64,000 nt of DNA from Pseudomonas sp. KU43P (GCF_033095865.1 NZ_AP019365.1:3817501-3881500), one strand, 5' to 3'; positions 47,439-57,004 are shown, counted from the first letter of the stretch. Program-made: numbers and translations. The notes: generated from the letters alone by a model not told the origin.

Positions 47439-47478
47439 TATTCCCGGACGAAAATTACGTTTTTTCAATAGGTTGAAC

Positions 47479-48645
47479 ATGAATCCTGATACTCCACTGC
47501 AGCTGCTCGGCGGCATCTCGGCCCGCGAATTCATGCGCGACTACTGGCAGAAGAAGCCGCTGCTGGTGCGCCAGGCCTTCCCGGACTTCGAAAGCCCGAT
47601 CGACCCCGACGAGCTGGCCGGCCTGGCCCTGGAAGAGGAAGTCGAGTCGCGCATCGTGCTCGAGCACGGCGCCCACCCGTGGGAACTGCGCCGCGGCCCG
47701 TTCAACGAAGACACCTTCGCCGAGCTGCCGGAAAAAGACTGGACCCTGCTGGTTCAGGCCGTCGACCAGTTCGTGCCGGAAGTGGCCGAACTGCTCGAGC
47801 AGTTCCGCTTCCTGCCGAGCTGGCGTATCGACGACGTGATGATCAGCTTCGCCACCCCCGGTGGCAGCGTCGGGCCGCACTTCGACAACTACGACGTGTT
47901 CCTGCTGCAAGGCCACGGCAAGCGCAACTGGAAGGTCGGCCAGATGTGCAACAGCGACAGCCCGCTGCTGCCCCACGCCGACCTGCGCATCCTCGCCGAA
48001 TTCGAACAGAGCGGCGAATGGACCCTTGAGCCCGGCGACATGCTCTACCTGCCGCCGCGCCTGGCCCATTACGGCGTAGCCGTCGACGACTGCCTGACCT
48101 ACTCGGTCGGCTTCCGTGCGCCGAGCGCTGCCGAAGTGCTGACCCACTTCACCGACTTCCTCAGCCAGTTCCTGCCGGACGAAGAGCGCTACAGCGACGC
48201 CGACGCCCAGCCGGTCAGCGACCCGCACCAGATCCAACACGACGCCCTCGACCGCCTCAAGGCGCTGCTCGACAAGCACATGGGCGACAAGGACCTGCTG
48301 CTGACCTGGTTCGGCCAGTTCATGACCGAGCCGCGTTACCCGGAGCAGGTGGTCGGCGAAGAGCTGAGCGAGGACGAGCTGGTCGAAGCCCTGGAAGATG
48401 GCGCGATCCTGATCCGCAACCCGAGCGCACGCATGGCCTGGTCCGAGCTCAACGACGACCTGATGCTGTTCGCCAGCGGCCGCAGCTGCCCGCTGCCCGC
48501 CAAGCTGCGCGAGCTATTGAAGCTGGTATGCGCCGCCGACGCCCTGCACATCGACAACTTGGGCGAATGGTTGCAGGATGAAGATGGCCTTATGCTGGTA
48601 CAGCAGCTGATCAAACAAGGAAGCCTGGGATTCGCCAATGAATAA
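47479..48645 (+). CDS. roxA: Ribosomal oxygenase RoxA (YcfD), 50S protein L16 arginine hydroxylase
   Basis: 388 residues of the JmjC/cupin-4 family. It begins with HFLxxYWQKKPLLVR-type sequence (AREFMRDYWQKKPLLVRQAF). The Fe(II) triad is visible as H-x-D in GPHFDNYDVFLLQ and the later His in LAHYGVAV; the C-terminal winged-helix part follows. E. coli YcfD hydroxylates an arginine in L16. ATG 47479 rather than a TTG two codons before. Overlaps the GNAT gene by eight bases. Confidence 0.95.
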   Translation: MNPDTPLQLLGGISAREFMRDYWQKKPLLVRQAFPDFESPIDPDELAGLALEEEVESRIVLEHGAHPWELRRGPFNEDTFAELPEKDWTLLVQAVDQFVPEVAELLEQFRFLPSWRIDDVMISFATPGGSVGPHFDNYDVFLLQGHGKRNWKVGQMCNSDSPLLPHADLRILAEFEQSGEWTLEPGDMLYLPPRLAHYGVAVDDCLTYSVGFRAPSAAEVLTHFTDFLSQFLPDEERYSDADAQPVSDPHQIQHDALDRLKALLDKHMGDKDLLLTWFGQFMTEPRYPEQVVGEELSEDELVEALEDGAILIRNPSARMAWSELNDDLMLFASGRSCPLPAKLRELLKLVCAADALHIDNLGEWLQDEDGLMLVQQLIKQGSLGFANE

Positions 48646-49072
48646 GATTCGTGTGCGCCTCGCCGACTGGCAGAAAGACAACGCCGACATCCGCCGCATT
48701 CGCGAAGCCGTGTTCGTGGCCGAACAGCACATTCCGCCGGAGCTCGAATTCGACTCGGAAGACCAGGACGCCCTGCACTTCCTGGCCCTGGAAGGTGACT
48801 ACCCGATTGGCACCGCCCGCCTGCTCTCGGACGGCACCATCGGTCGCATCTCGGTGCTCAAGGACTGGCGCGGGCTGAAAGTCGGCGATGCCCTGGTCAA
48901 CGCCGTGATCGTCGAAGCGCAGAACCGCGACCTCAAGCAGCAGATGCTCAGCGCTCAGGTGCACGCCACGCCATTCTATGAGCGCCTCGGGTTTCGCGTA
49001 GTCAGCGAAGAGTTCCTCGAAGCCGGCATCCCGCATGTGGACATGGTGCGCGATTCCCGCGAGATCGCCTGA
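48638..49072 (+). CDS. GNAT-family N-acetyltransferase
   Basis: 144 residues with the acetyl-CoA fold: RRIREAVFVAEQHIPPELEFD, the beta-strand IGTARLLSDGTIGRISVLKDWRG and the helix VNAVIVEAQ, then YERLGFRVVSEEFLEAGIPHVDM at the end, as in the ElaA/YjcF group. Substrate is unknown. Coupled to roxA by an eight-base overlap; the pair is common in pseudomonads, but no shared role is known to me. Confidence 0.88.
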   Translation: MNKIRVRLADWQKDNADIRRIREAVFVAEQHIPPELEFDSEDQDALHFLALEGDYPIGTARLLSDGTIGRISVLKDWRGLKVGDALVNAVIVEAQNRDLKQQMLSAQVHATPFYERLGFRVVSEEFLEAGIPHVDMVRDSREIA

Positions 49073-49086
49073 TCCATCCGCGTTGA

Positions 49087-49152
49087 CCCCATCGCCAGCA
49101 AGCCGGCTCCCACAGGGCCCCTGTAGGAGCCGGCTTGCCGGCGATGAGGCCA
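49087..49152. repeat. Compact REPIN, type without outer hairpins
   Basis: Two inverted REPs with almost no spacer: CCCATCGCCAGCAAGCCGGC TCCCACAGG, then CCTGTAGGAGCCGGCTTGCC GGCGATGAGGCC. The left arm has one mismatch (CCAGC for CCGGC). Confidence 0.9.
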
Positions 49153-49269
49153 GTGCAGACAAAACATCCAGAACAGCAAAAACCTGTACATCCATCCAGA
49201 TAAAACTTGCCTCCGCGCCCCCGCTTGCGCATCCTAGTGCCCGTCATTCCCGATGAAGCATTTGCGGCC

Positions 49270-51228
49270 ATGCGCCTGTTCCTCTGCGAAAAACCCTCCC
49301 AGGCCAAAGATATCGCCAAGGTCCTCGGCGCTCAGCGCAAGGGCGACGGCTGCTGGCAAGGCACCGACGTCTGCGTGACCTGGTGCATCGGCCACCTGCT
49401 CGAAACCGCTCCACCCGACAGCTACGACGCACGCTACAAGCGCTGGAACCTGGCCGACCTGCCGATCATCCCGGAACAATGGAAGATGCTGGTCAAACCC
49501 AAGACCGCCAGCCAATTCAAGGCCGTCAAGCGCTTGCTCGGCGAGGCCCGCGAGCTGGTGATCGCCACCGACGCCGATCGTGAGGGCGAGATGATCGCCC
49601 GCGAGCTGGTCGAGCACTGCCGCTACCGCGGGCCAATCCAGCGCCTGTGGCTGTCGGCACTGGACGACGCGTCCATCCGCAAGGCCTTGGCGCGCCTGCT
49701 GCCCGGCCAGGAAACCTTCAACCTCTATCACTCGGCATTGGGCCGCTCGCGTGCTGACTGGCTGATCGGCATGAACATGAGCCGGCTGTTCACCTTGCTG
49801 GGCCGCCAGTCGGGCTACCAGGGCGTGCTGCCGGTAGGCCGTGTGCAAACCCCTACCCTGCGCCTGGTGGTGGACCGTGACCGCAGCATCGCCGACTTCG
49901 TGCCCGTACCGTTCTGGGCCATCGAGGTGCAGCTCGAGCACGCCGGCCAAGGTTTCAACGCCCAATGGCGTGCACCGGAAGATGCCTGCGACGACCAGGG
50001 CCGCTGCCTCAACCAGGCGCTGGCACAACAGGCCGCCCGCGACATCGGCAATGCCGGCGCGGCGCGGGTGCTCAAGGTCGCCACCGAACGCGTGCGCGAG
50101 GCCGCGCCGCTGCCCTTCGACCTCGGTACCCTGCAGGAGCTGTGTTCGAAGAAGTTCGGCCTCGGCGCCCAGGAAACCCTCGACATCGCCCAGGCCCTGT
50201 ACGAAACCCACAAGCTGATCACCTACCCGCGCAGCGACTGTGGCTACCTGCCACTCAGCCAGCATAGCGAAGCGCCGGCGATCCTCGCGGCGCTGCAGCG
50301 TGCCGACGCCAGCCTCGCGCCGCTGCAGGCACACCTCGAACCTCAGCGCCGCTCGCGGGCCTGGAACGACGCCAAGGTCAGCGCCCACCACGGCATCATC
50401 CCCACGGCGGCGGCCAGCGACCCCTCGCGCCTGCCGGCCAAACACAAGGCCGTGTACACGCTGATCCGCGCCCGCTACCTGGCGCAGTTCCTGCCCAATC
50501 ACGAATACGACCGCACCCAGGCCGAATTCGATTGCGCCGGCCACGCCCTGCGCGCCGTGGGCAAGCAGATCGTCGAACCAGGCTGGCGCCGCGCCCTGCC
50601 CGAGGCACTGACGCCGGCCAAAGGCCGCGAGGCTACGCCGGCCCAGGTGCTGCCGGCCTTGCGCGAGGGCCAGGATTGCACCGTGCAGGGCCTGCAACTG
50701 AAAGACCTGTGGACCCAACCGCCCAAGCCGTTCACCGAAGGTGACCTGATCAAGGCCATGAAGAACGTCGCCAAGCTGGTGGACGACCCGCGTCTCAAGC
50801 AAAAGCTCAAGGAAACCACCGGCATCGGCACCGAGGCGACCCGCGCCAGCATCATCCAGGGCCTGCTTGACCGGGGCTACCTGGTCAAGAACGGCAAAGC
50901 CCTGGCCGCCACCCCCGCCGCGTTCAGCCTGATCGACGCGGTGCCGCGGGCCATCGCCGACCCCGGCACCACCGCTATCTGGGAGCAGGCACTGGACATG
51001 GTGCAAAGCGGTGAAATGAGCCTGGAAGAATTCGTTGCCCGGCAGTCGGCTTGGATGGGCAAGCTGGTGGAGCGCTGCCGGGGGATGCGCATGAGCATCA
51101 GTGGGCCGGCGGTGGGCAAGGCGGCGCCGTGGAAGAAGAAGCGCCGCGCCGCTGGCAAGGCTGCAGGTACCGGGACCAAAGCGGGCGGCAGCAAACCCAA
51201 GCAGACCCGGCGCAAGACTTCCAGTTGA
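49270..51228 (+). CDS. topB: DNA topoisomerase III
   Basis: 652 residues, type IA topoisomerase. The TOPRIM part is MRLFLCEKPSQAKDIAKVLG and ATDADREGEMIARELVEHC (DxDxE metal site). The catalytic tyrosine is about residue 319 in LITYPRSDCGYL. It ends in a basic Lys/Arg/Gly tail (last ~35 residues) that probably binds DNA; no zinc fingers are visible, which separates it from TopA. It decatenates single-stranded intermediates. Start at MRLFLCEKP (49270), the family start. Confidence 0.96.
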   Translation: MRLFLCEKPSQAKDIAKVLGAQRKGDGCWQGTDVCVTWCIGHLLETAPPDSYDARYKRWNLADLPIIPEQWKMLVKPKTASQFKAVKRLLGEARELVIATDADREGEMIARELVEHCRYRGPIQRLWLSALDDASIRKALARLLPGQETFNLYHSALGRSRADWLIGMNMSRLFTLLGRQSGYQGVLPVGRVQTPTLRLVVDRDRSIADFVPVPFWAIEVQLEHAGQGFNAQWRAPEDACDDQGRCLNQALAQQAARDIGNAGAARVLKVATERVREAAPLPFDLGTLQELCSKKFGLGAQETLDIAQALYETHKLITYPRSDCGYLPLSQHSEAPAILAALQRADASLAPLQAHLEPQRRSRAWNDAKVSAHHGIIPTAAASDPSRLPAKHKAVYTLIRARYLAQFLPNHEYDRTQAEFDCAGHALRAVGKQIVEPGWRRALPEALTPAKGREATPAQVLPALREGQDCTVQGLQLKDLWTQPPKPFTEGDLIKAMKNVAKLVDDPRLKQKLKETTGIGTEATRASIIQGLLDRGYLVKNGKALAATPAAFSLIDAVPRAIADPGTTAIWEQALDMVQSGEMSLEEFVARQSAWMGKLVERCRGMRMSISGPAVGKAAPWKKKRRAAGKAAGTGTKAGGSKPKQTRRKTSS

Positions 51229-51241
51229 GGGTTGCCAGTAC

Positions 51242-51303
51242 TGGCCTCATCACTGGCAAGCCAGCTCCCACCTGTAGGAGCCGGCTTGCCGGCGATGAGG
51301 CCC
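51242..51303. repeat. Compact REPIN with mismatched arms
   Basis: Left REP reads TGGCCTCATCACTGGCAAGCCAGC, right REP GCCGGCTTGCCGGCGATGAGGCC. The left palindrome is CTGGCAAGCCAG while the right is CCGGCTTGCCGG, so the two arms come from different variants. It lies in the topB/PotF-like convergent gap. Confidence 0.88.
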
Positions 51304-51324
51304 TGACAGCCTGCAAATCACTCG

Positions 51325-52422
51325 CTATGTGCCACTCTTCAACCGACTGAACGCCCGAGTCAATTCGCGGTTGAAGGCCTTGCCATTGTCATTCTTGCCA
51401 TACAACCGCGCCCTCACCTCGGCCGGCGGATAGGTCCCCGGCGCATTGCGAATGCTCGCCTCCACCAACCCGTCCGCCGCCGTAATCGCATTGGCGTAGT
51501 GAATGGTGTCGGTAATCGGCGCAATCACCTCGGGCCGCATCAGGTAATCCATCAGCTTCCAGGCCGCCTCTGGGTGCGGCGCATCCTTGGGCACCACCAG
51601 GGCATCGAGCCAGATCAGCGTGCCCTCCTTCGGAATGCTGTAGTCCAGCGTAAACGCCTTGCCCGCCTGCTGTGCCTGGCCCTGGGCAATGGCCACGTTG
51701 CCGTTCCACGACATGGCCACACAGGTCTCGCCATTGGCAAGATCGTTGATGTTGCGGTCATTGTCGAAGTAGCGGATGTACGGGCGGATCTTGCGCAGCT
51801 GCACTTCGGCAGCCTTGAGGTCTTCGAGGCGCTGCTGGTTGATGTCCAGCCCCATGTAGCGCATCACAGCGGCAAATACCTCATTGGGGTCGTTGAGCAG
51901 GCTCACCCCGCAGTCGGCAAATTTCGCTACCACCTGCGGGTCGAACAGCATGGCCCAACTGTCCAGCGGCGCATCGGCCATTCGTGCGCTCACCGCCTGC
52001 TGCTGATAACCCACCCCGGTGGTGCCCCATGCATAGGTACCCGCATAACGGTTGCCGGGGTCGAACATGGCCATGTGCTGGCGAAACTCCTCGCCCACCC
52101 CGGCCAAGTGCGGCACCTGGGCCTTGTCCAGCGGCTGCAATGCGCCGCTGGCGATCGCCCGGCTCAGGTGCTGGCCGGCGCTCAGCACCACGTCATAACC
52201 ACTGCCACCGGTCAGCAGCTTGGTCTCGGCGGTTTCCAGGGAGTCGAAGTGGTCGGCGACTACCCGAATACCGGTTTCCTTCTCGAAGTTGCTCAAGGTA
52301 TCCGGAGCAAGGTATTCGCCCCAGATGTACAGGTTCACGGTCGGCGGTTGTGCGTCGGCTGCCTGAGCCGCCGCCGCAGCGCAACCCAGGCCGACTGCGG
52401 CGGCCAGTGCGCAGAGTTTCAT
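51325..52422 (-). CDS. Periplasmic polyamine-binding protein (PotF/SpuD-like)
   Basis: 365 residues with a signal peptide (about 1-22, cleavage near QAADA). The mature start VNLYIWGEYLAPDTLSNFEKETGIRV is the polyamine-binding family hallmark, with GGSGYDVVLSAG and AMSWNGNVAIA later. It would deliver putrescine, spermidine or agmatine to an ABC transporter, but no permease or ATPase gene is here. It overlaps aguA by one base, so agmatine is a fair guess for ligand. ATG 52422 preferred over a TTG one codon before. Confidence 0.9.
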   Translation of the reverse strand: MKLCALAAAVGLGCAAAAAQAADAQPPTVNLYIWGEYLAPDTLSNFEKETGIRVVADHFDSLETAETKLLTGGSGYDVVLSAGQHLSRAIASGALQPLDKAQVPHLAGVGEEFRQHMAMFDPGNRYAGTYAWGTTGVGYQQQAVSARMADAPLDSWAMLFDPQVVAKFADCGVSLLNDPNEVFAAVMRYMGLDINQQRLEDLKAAEVQLRKIRPYIRYFDNDRNINDLANGETCVAMSWNGNVAIAQGQAQQAGKAFTLDYSIPKEGTLIWLDALVVPKDAPHPEAAWKLMDYLMRPEVIAPITDTIHYANAITAADGLVEASIRNAPGTYPPAEVRARLYGKNDNGKAFNRELTRAFSRLKSGT

Positions 52423-53531
52423 CAACGACGACCTCCGGCGTATTGCGGCATGGTGATGCAGGCAACATTGCCGCCACCTAGCAGAATCTCGCGGGAGTTC
52501 TCGATGCCGATGATGCGGTGTTCGGGGAACAGCTCGGCCAGGGTTGCTTGGGCGACGCTGTCGTTGCGGTCACCGAACAGCGGCACGACGATGGCCGAGT
52601 TGCCGGCGTAATAGTTGATATAGGAAGCGCAGATGCGGGTACCCGCCTCGCGCAGGTGCGTGCCCTCCACCTGGTCCAGCCCGGCTGCTTCCTCGGCAGT
52701 CCATTGCAACACGTCGGGCTGAGGCAGCTTGTGCACCTTCAGCTCACGGCCGCGCGCGTCGCGGGTGCTGCGCAGGATGTCGTAGGCTTCCTGGTAGATT
52801 TCCCACTGCGGATCGTCGCGGTTGTCGGTCCATTGCAGCACCACTTCACCGGGGCGCACGAAACACGCCAGGTCATCGACGTGGCCATCGGTTTCATCGA
52901 ACTTGCAGCCACGTGGTAGCCAGATCACCTGGTCGGCGCCCAGGTAGTCCTCCAGCCTGCGTGTCACCTCCTCCTTGCCCAGGTGGGCATTGCGGTTGCG
53001 GTTGAGCAGGCACTGCTCGGTGGTCAGCAGGCTGCCCTGGCCATCGCTCTGGATGCCGCCGAGTTCGGCGATCAACGGTGCACGGTAGCGGTCCAGACCC
53101 TCGATTTCGAGGATCTTCTGCGCGATCTGATCGTCCTTGTCCCACGGGTAGTAGAGGCCACCGTCCAGGCCACCGTAAGCGTTGAACTCGAAGTCAACCC
53201 CGCGCACTTCGCCGCTACCGTCGTTGACCACGAAGCAGGCACCGCTGTCACGAAACCAGGTGTCGTTGCAGGTCATTTCCACCACCCGCACCTGCGGCGG
53301 CAGCAAGCGCCGGGCGTTGGCGTACTGGGCGGCCGAGGCGCATACGGTGACCGGTTCGCTGGAGGCGATGGCGGTGACGATTTCCACCCAGACCTTTTGC
53401 GCAGGCTTGGCACCATTGCGCCATACGTCCGGCCGCTCGGGCCAGCCGAGCCAGCAGCCTGCCTTGCGCTCGAATTCGCCAGGCAGGCGGAAACCATCGG
53501 CCTTTGGTGTAGTGGTAAGCGAACGTGCCAT
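52422..53531 (-). CDS. aguA: Agmatine deiminase
   Basis: 369 residues, the AguA length. Converts agmatine to N-carbamoylputrescine and ammonia. Guanidine-modifying fold with CNDTWFRDSGACFV, GGIQSDGQGSLLTTEQCLLNRNRN, GHVDDLACFV and the catalytic Cys near the end in LLGGGNVACITMPQ. No aguB (carbamoylputrescine amidase) is adjacent. It follows the LysR gene at 93 bases on the same strand. Confidence 0.97.
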   Translation of the reverse strand: MARSLTTTPKADGFRLPGEFERKAGCWLGWPERPDVWRNGAKPAQKVWVEIVTAIASSEPVTVCASAAQYANARRLLPPQVRVVEMTCNDTWFRDSGACFVVNDGSGEVRGVDFEFNAYGGLDGGLYYPWDKDDQIAQKILEIEGLDRYRAPLIAELGGIQSDGQGSLLTTEQCLLNRNRNAHLGKEEVTRRLEDYLGADQVIWLPRGCKFDETDGHVDDLACFVRPGEVVLQWTDNRDDPQWEIYQEAYDILRSTRDARGRELKVHKLPQPDVLQWTAEEAAGLDQVEGTHLREAGTRICASYINYYAGNSAIVVPLFGDRNDSVAQATLAELFPEHRIIGIENSREILLGGGNVACITMPQYAGGRR

Positions 53532-53624
53532 GGGTCAACCTCGTGTCGGTGAGTGATGACTGCACGCTACGCCGGCGCGTTTGCTGCTTCCAACGATGAA
53601 AACTCAGCGATAGGTGAATTGAAT

Positions 53625-54512
53625 TCAGCTATCGCCCAGCTGTTCGATGAACCATTCGATGAATTGCGCCACGGCGGCGCGCTCCAGGCGCAGCCGTTCG
53701 CAGACCAGCGCGTATTGGCCCTGGGCAGTCACGCTGGCTGCAAACGGGCGGATCAGCCGCCCGCTCTGCAAGTCGGCCTGGCAGGTCAGGTTGTCGCCCA
53801 TGGCCACGCCCTGCCCCAGCAGGGCCGCCTCGAGGGCCAGGGCGGCGTGGGGGAAGTACAGCTGGCGCGAGGGCAAGGCGTCTTCGGCATGGGTCGCCAG
53901 CCAGGTGGTCCAGGTGCGGCCATCCTGGTCGTCATGCAGCAGGCAATGGCGCACCAGGTCGCGGGGGCGCTTGAGGCTGCCCTGGTTGAACAGGCTCGGG
54001 CTGCACACCGGGAAGAACTGCAACAGCGGCAGCGGCCGCACGAAATGCGTGCTGGCATCCAGGGCGCTGGTGCCATAGGTGACGGCTAGGTCGACGTCCA
54101 GCGCCGGGGCGCCGGCATCGATGGGTTGCTCGTGCAGGTGCAGGGTGATGTGGGGGTAGCGGCTGCTGAAATCGGCCAGCCTGGCCACCAGCCACTTCTG
54201 CGCCAGTTCTGCTGTGACGGCCACGCGCAGCACCGCCTGGGAAGACGGATCGCGCAGCTCATCGCAGGCCTTGCCGATCAGTTCGAAGGCCTGCTGCAGG
54301 TGGTGCAGCAGGCGCTCGGCCTCCACGCTTGGGCGCACCTGGCGGCCGACACGCTCGAACAGGGCCACCCCGAGTTGCTCCTCGAGCTGGCGGATCTGGT
54401 GGCTCACCGCGCTGTCGGTGACACAAAGTTCGGCGGCAGCACGGCCAAAGTGGCCGTGGCGGGCAGCGCATTCGAAGGTGCGCAGGGCAGTCAGGGAAGG
54501 CAGGCGGCGCAT
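53625..54512 (-). CDS. LysR-family transcriptional regulator (GcvA-like)
   Basis: 295 residues. An N-terminal winged HTH (LTALRTFECAARHGHFGRAA, then AELCVTDSAVSHQIRQLEEQLG) is followed by a substrate-binding domain. The HTH spelling is that of the GcvA/AmpR subgroup. It is divergent from the PuuB-like oxidase and upstream of aguA, so it may control either. ATG 54512 has AGGA seven bases upstream; a longer start at 54533 is possible. Confidence 0.92.
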   Translation of the reverse strand: MRRLPSLTALRTFECAARHGHFGRAAAELCVTDSAVSHQIRQLEEQLGVALFERVGRQVRPSVEAERLLHHLQQAFELIGKACDELRDPSSQAVLRVAVTAELAQKWLVARLADFSSRYPHITLHLHEQPIDAGAPALDVDLAVTYGTSALDASTHFVRPLPLLQFFPVCSPSLFNQGSLKRPRDLVRHCLLHDDQDGRTWTTWLATHAEDALPSRQLYFPHAALALEAALLGQGVAMGDNLTCQADLQSGRLIRPFAASVTAQGQYALVCERLRLERAAVAQFIEWFIEQLGDS

Positions 54513-54647
54513 AGTGAGTCCTGTCAGGTGCATGGGGCCGCACAGCGGCCTCAGGATCATACCGCCAACGAGAACGGGCTGGCACCGTGAAAAATTCATG
54601 CTAAGTTTTCATGAAAATAACCAGAACAAATTTCACGAGGCCCCTGC

Positions 54648-55937
54648 ATGTTCAAGCAATCCGCCCAGCATATCGCCAGCTACTACGCCCAGACCTACCC
54701 CGCCAGCATCCCCCTTCGTCCCACCTTGCAAGGCCCGCATGACACCGAGGTGGTGATCGTCGGCGCCGGGTTCAGCGGCCTGCACACCGCCCTGCGCCTG
54801 GCCCTGGCCGGCAAGCGCGTCACGCTGCTGGAAGCCAGCCGGGTGGCCTGGGCAGCGTCTGGGCGCAACGGTGGCCAGGCCCTGCTAGGCTGGTCGTGCG
54901 ACATGCCGCCGCTGGAAAAGGCACTGGGTGTGGAGCGTGCCCGGCAACTGTGGCAAAGCATGTGCTGGGCAGCGGATGAGTTGCGAGAATTACCGCTGCG
55001 CCACGGTTTCGATATCGACTACCGCCTGGGGAGCCTGTGGACTGCCGTGCTGCCACGCCGGGTGAAGCTGCTGGAAGAAGCGCTGCACGAGGCCGAGCAC
55101 AAATGGGGTTACCACGACCTGCGACTGATCGGCCGCGACGAAATCAGGCAGTGGATCGACAGCCCGCGCTACCAGGCGGCGCTTTACGACGCCAGGGGCG
55201 CGCACCTGAACCCGCTGAAACTGGCCCAGGGCCTGGCCGCCACGATCGAAGCCCATGGCGGGCGCATTTTCGAACAAAGCCAGGTGCTCGAACTGCAACG
55301 AACGGCCAACGGCCATGTCGCCCGCACCGCTCAGGGTGAGGTGCGTTGCGAGGTGCTGGTACTGGCCTGCAATGCCTACATCGACCGCCTCGACCGCAGC
55401 CTCTCGCGTCGCCTGCTGCCGGTCGGCTCGTACCAGGTCGCCACCGCGCCGCTGGAGCCGGAGCTCGCTCAATCGTTGCTACCGCGTAACAGTTGCGTGA
55501 TCGACAACCAGTTCGTGCCCGACTACTTCCGTCTTACCCCGGACCATCGCCTGCTGTTCGGCGGCGGCTGCACCTACCTGGGCGGTATTCCCAAGGATGT
55601 CGCCAGTGCCACCCGCCCCTACCTGGAGCGGGTGTTTCCGCAACTGGCTGGCGTGGCCATCGATTACGCCTGGGGCGGCCACATCGACTGCAGTATCCAG
55701 CGCACCCCAGACGTTGGCCGCGACGGGCAGCGCTACTGGTTGCAGGGTTTTTCCGGGCATGGGGTGCTGCCGACTTTGGCAGCGGCGCGGGCGGTCAGTG
55801 ATGCGATCCTGGGCGACGATGCGCTGCTGAGCTTGTACCAGGGCATCCACAATGGGCGGTTCCCTGGGGGGGATTTGCTGGCGGCGCCGCTGGAGGCTGC
55901 GGCCAAGGCGTGGTACCGGATGCGCGATCGCGTCTGA
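54648..55937 (+). CDS. FAD-dependent amine oxidoreductase, PuuB-like
   Basis: 429 residues of the DAO family. The dinucleotide site is EVVIVGAGFSGLHTALRLAL at ~34-53, then ASRVAWAASGRNGGQ, and near the end GGHIDCSIQRTPDVG and GFSGHGVLPTLAAARAVSDAI for FAD. This is the pattern of gamma-glutamylputrescine oxidase (PuuB) and close relatives. Standing beside aguA and a polyamine-binding gene supports polyamine breakdown; no PuuA-type ligase is in the window. The exact substrate is inference. Confidence 0.87.
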   Translation: MFKQSAQHIASYYAQTYPASIPLRPTLQGPHDTEVVIVGAGFSGLHTALRLALAGKRVTLLEASRVAWAASGRNGGQALLGWSCDMPPLEKALGVERARQLWQSMCWAADELRELPLRHGFDIDYRLGSLWTAVLPRRVKLLEEALHEAEHKWGYHDLRLIGRDEIRQWIDSPRYQAALYDARGAHLNPLKLAQGLAATIEAHGGRIFEQSQVLELQRTANGHVARTAQGEVRCEVLVLACNAYIDRLDRSLSRRLLPVGSYQVATAPLEPELAQSLLPRNSCVIDNQFVPDYFRLTPDHRLLFGGGCTYLGGIPKDVASATRPYLERVFPQLAGVAIDYAWGGHIDCSIQRTPDVGRDGQRYWLQGFSGHGVLPTLAAARAVSDAILGDDALLSLYQGIHNGRFPGGDLLAAPLEAAAKAWYRMRDRV

Positions 55938-55947
55938 AGACCTGTTC

Positions 55948-55980
55948 TGGCCTCATCGCCGGCAAGCCGGCTCGCACAGG
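55948..55980. repeat. Single REP with REPIN-like right flank
   Basis: One REP (CTGGCCTCATCGCCGGCAAG CCGGCTCGCACAGG). The 18 bases at 55994-56011, GGCCAGTACTGACAACAC, are identical to the right flank of the REPIN at 56915 (56995-57012). This looks like a REPIN that lost most of its right arm. Confidence 0.85.
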
Positions 55981-56073
55981 CATTGCACTGCCCGGCCAGT
56001 ACTGACAACACAGGAATCTCTCCTATTCTCAATAGCTCACTTGGCAATCCCCCTGCACAGAGGAGACACGACC

Positions 56074-56904
56074 ATGAGCTACGTGACCACGAAGGATGGC
56101 GTTCAGATCTTCTACAAGGACTGGGGCCCGCGCGATGCGCCGGTCATCCACTTCCACCACGGCTGGCCACTGAGTGCCGACGACTGGGACGCGCAGATGC
56201 TGTTCTTCCTCGCCCAGGGGTTCCGGGTCGTCGCCCATGATCGCCGTGGCCACGGGCGCTCCAGCCAGGTGTGGGATGGCCACGACATGGACCATTACGC
56301 CGACGACGTGGCCGCCGTGGTCGAACACCTGGGGACCCAGGGAGCGGTGCATGTCGGCCACTCCACCGGTGGTGGCGAAGTGGTGCGCTACATGACCCGC
56401 TACCCGAACGACAAGGTCGCCAAGGGGGTATTGATTGCCGCCGTGCCACCGCTGATGGTGCAAACCCCAGGCAACCCGGGCGGCCTGCCCAAGTCGGTGT
56501 TCGACGGTTTCCAGGCACAGGTGGCGAGCAATCGCGCGCAGTTCTACCGCGACGTGCCTGCGGGGCCGTTCTATGGCTACAACCGGCCCGGCGTCGAAGC
56601 GTCGGAGGGCGTCATTGCCAATTGGTGGCGGCAGGGCATGGTCGGCAGCGCCAAAGCCCATTACGACGGGATCGTGGCGTTTTCCCAGACGGATTTCACC
56701 GAAGACCTGAAGAAGATCCAGCAGCCGGTGCTGGTGATGCACGGGGATGATGATCAGATCGTACCGTATGAAAATTCCGGGCCGCTGTCGGCCAAGTTGC
56801 TGCCCAATGGCACGCTGAAGACTTACAAGGGATACCCACACGGCATGCCGACTACCCATGCCGATGTGATCAATGCGGATCTGTTGGCGTTCATTCGTAG
56901 CTGA
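56074..56904 (+). CDS. Alpha/beta hydrolase, non-haem chloroperoxidase/esterase type
   Basis: 276 residues. Catalytic triad: Ser in VGHSTGGGEV (~97), Asp in VMHGDDDQIVP, His in YPHGMPTTHAD. The start MSYVTTKDGVQIFYKDWGPRD, HHGWPLSADDWDAQM and AHDRRGHGRSSQ are those of cofactor-free haloperoxidases, which are esterases/perhydrolases in practice. GAGGAGA lies nine bases before ATG 56074. Flanked by REPs on both sides with a shared 18-base flank; physiological substrate unknown. Confidence 0.9.
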   Translation: MSYVTTKDGVQIFYKDWGPRDAPVIHFHHGWPLSADDWDAQMLFFLAQGFRVVAHDRRGHGRSSQVWDGHDMDHYADDVAAVVEHLGTQGAVHVGHSTGGGEVVRYMTRYPNDKVAKGVLIAAVPPLMVQTPGNPGGLPKSVFDGFQAQVASNRAQFYRDVPAGPFYGYNRPGVEASEGVIANWWRQGMVGSAKAHYDGIVAFSQTDFTEDLKKIQQPVLVMHGDDDQIVPYENSGPLSAKLLPNGTLKTYKGYPHGMPTTHADVINADLLAFIRS

Positions 56905-56914
56905 AAGGTTGTCT

Positions 56915-57004
56915 GTACTGGCCCTATCGCCGGCAAGCCGGCTCCCACAGAAATGGCGCTGCTCTCACCGTAGGAGCCGGCTTGCCGGCGATAGGGCCAG
57001 TACT
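56915..57004. repeat. REPIN, type without outer hairpins
   Basis: Inverted REPs bounded by a longer palindrome: AGTACTGGCCCTATCGCCGG-like left end (TGTACTGGCCCTATCGCC) and GGCGATAGGGCCAGTACT right end, with a ~27-base spacer. Confidence 0.9.

Noticed and set aside
49234..51006. 590-codon open frame antisense to topB
   Set aside because: Shadow of topoisomerase III; no recognisable protein features.
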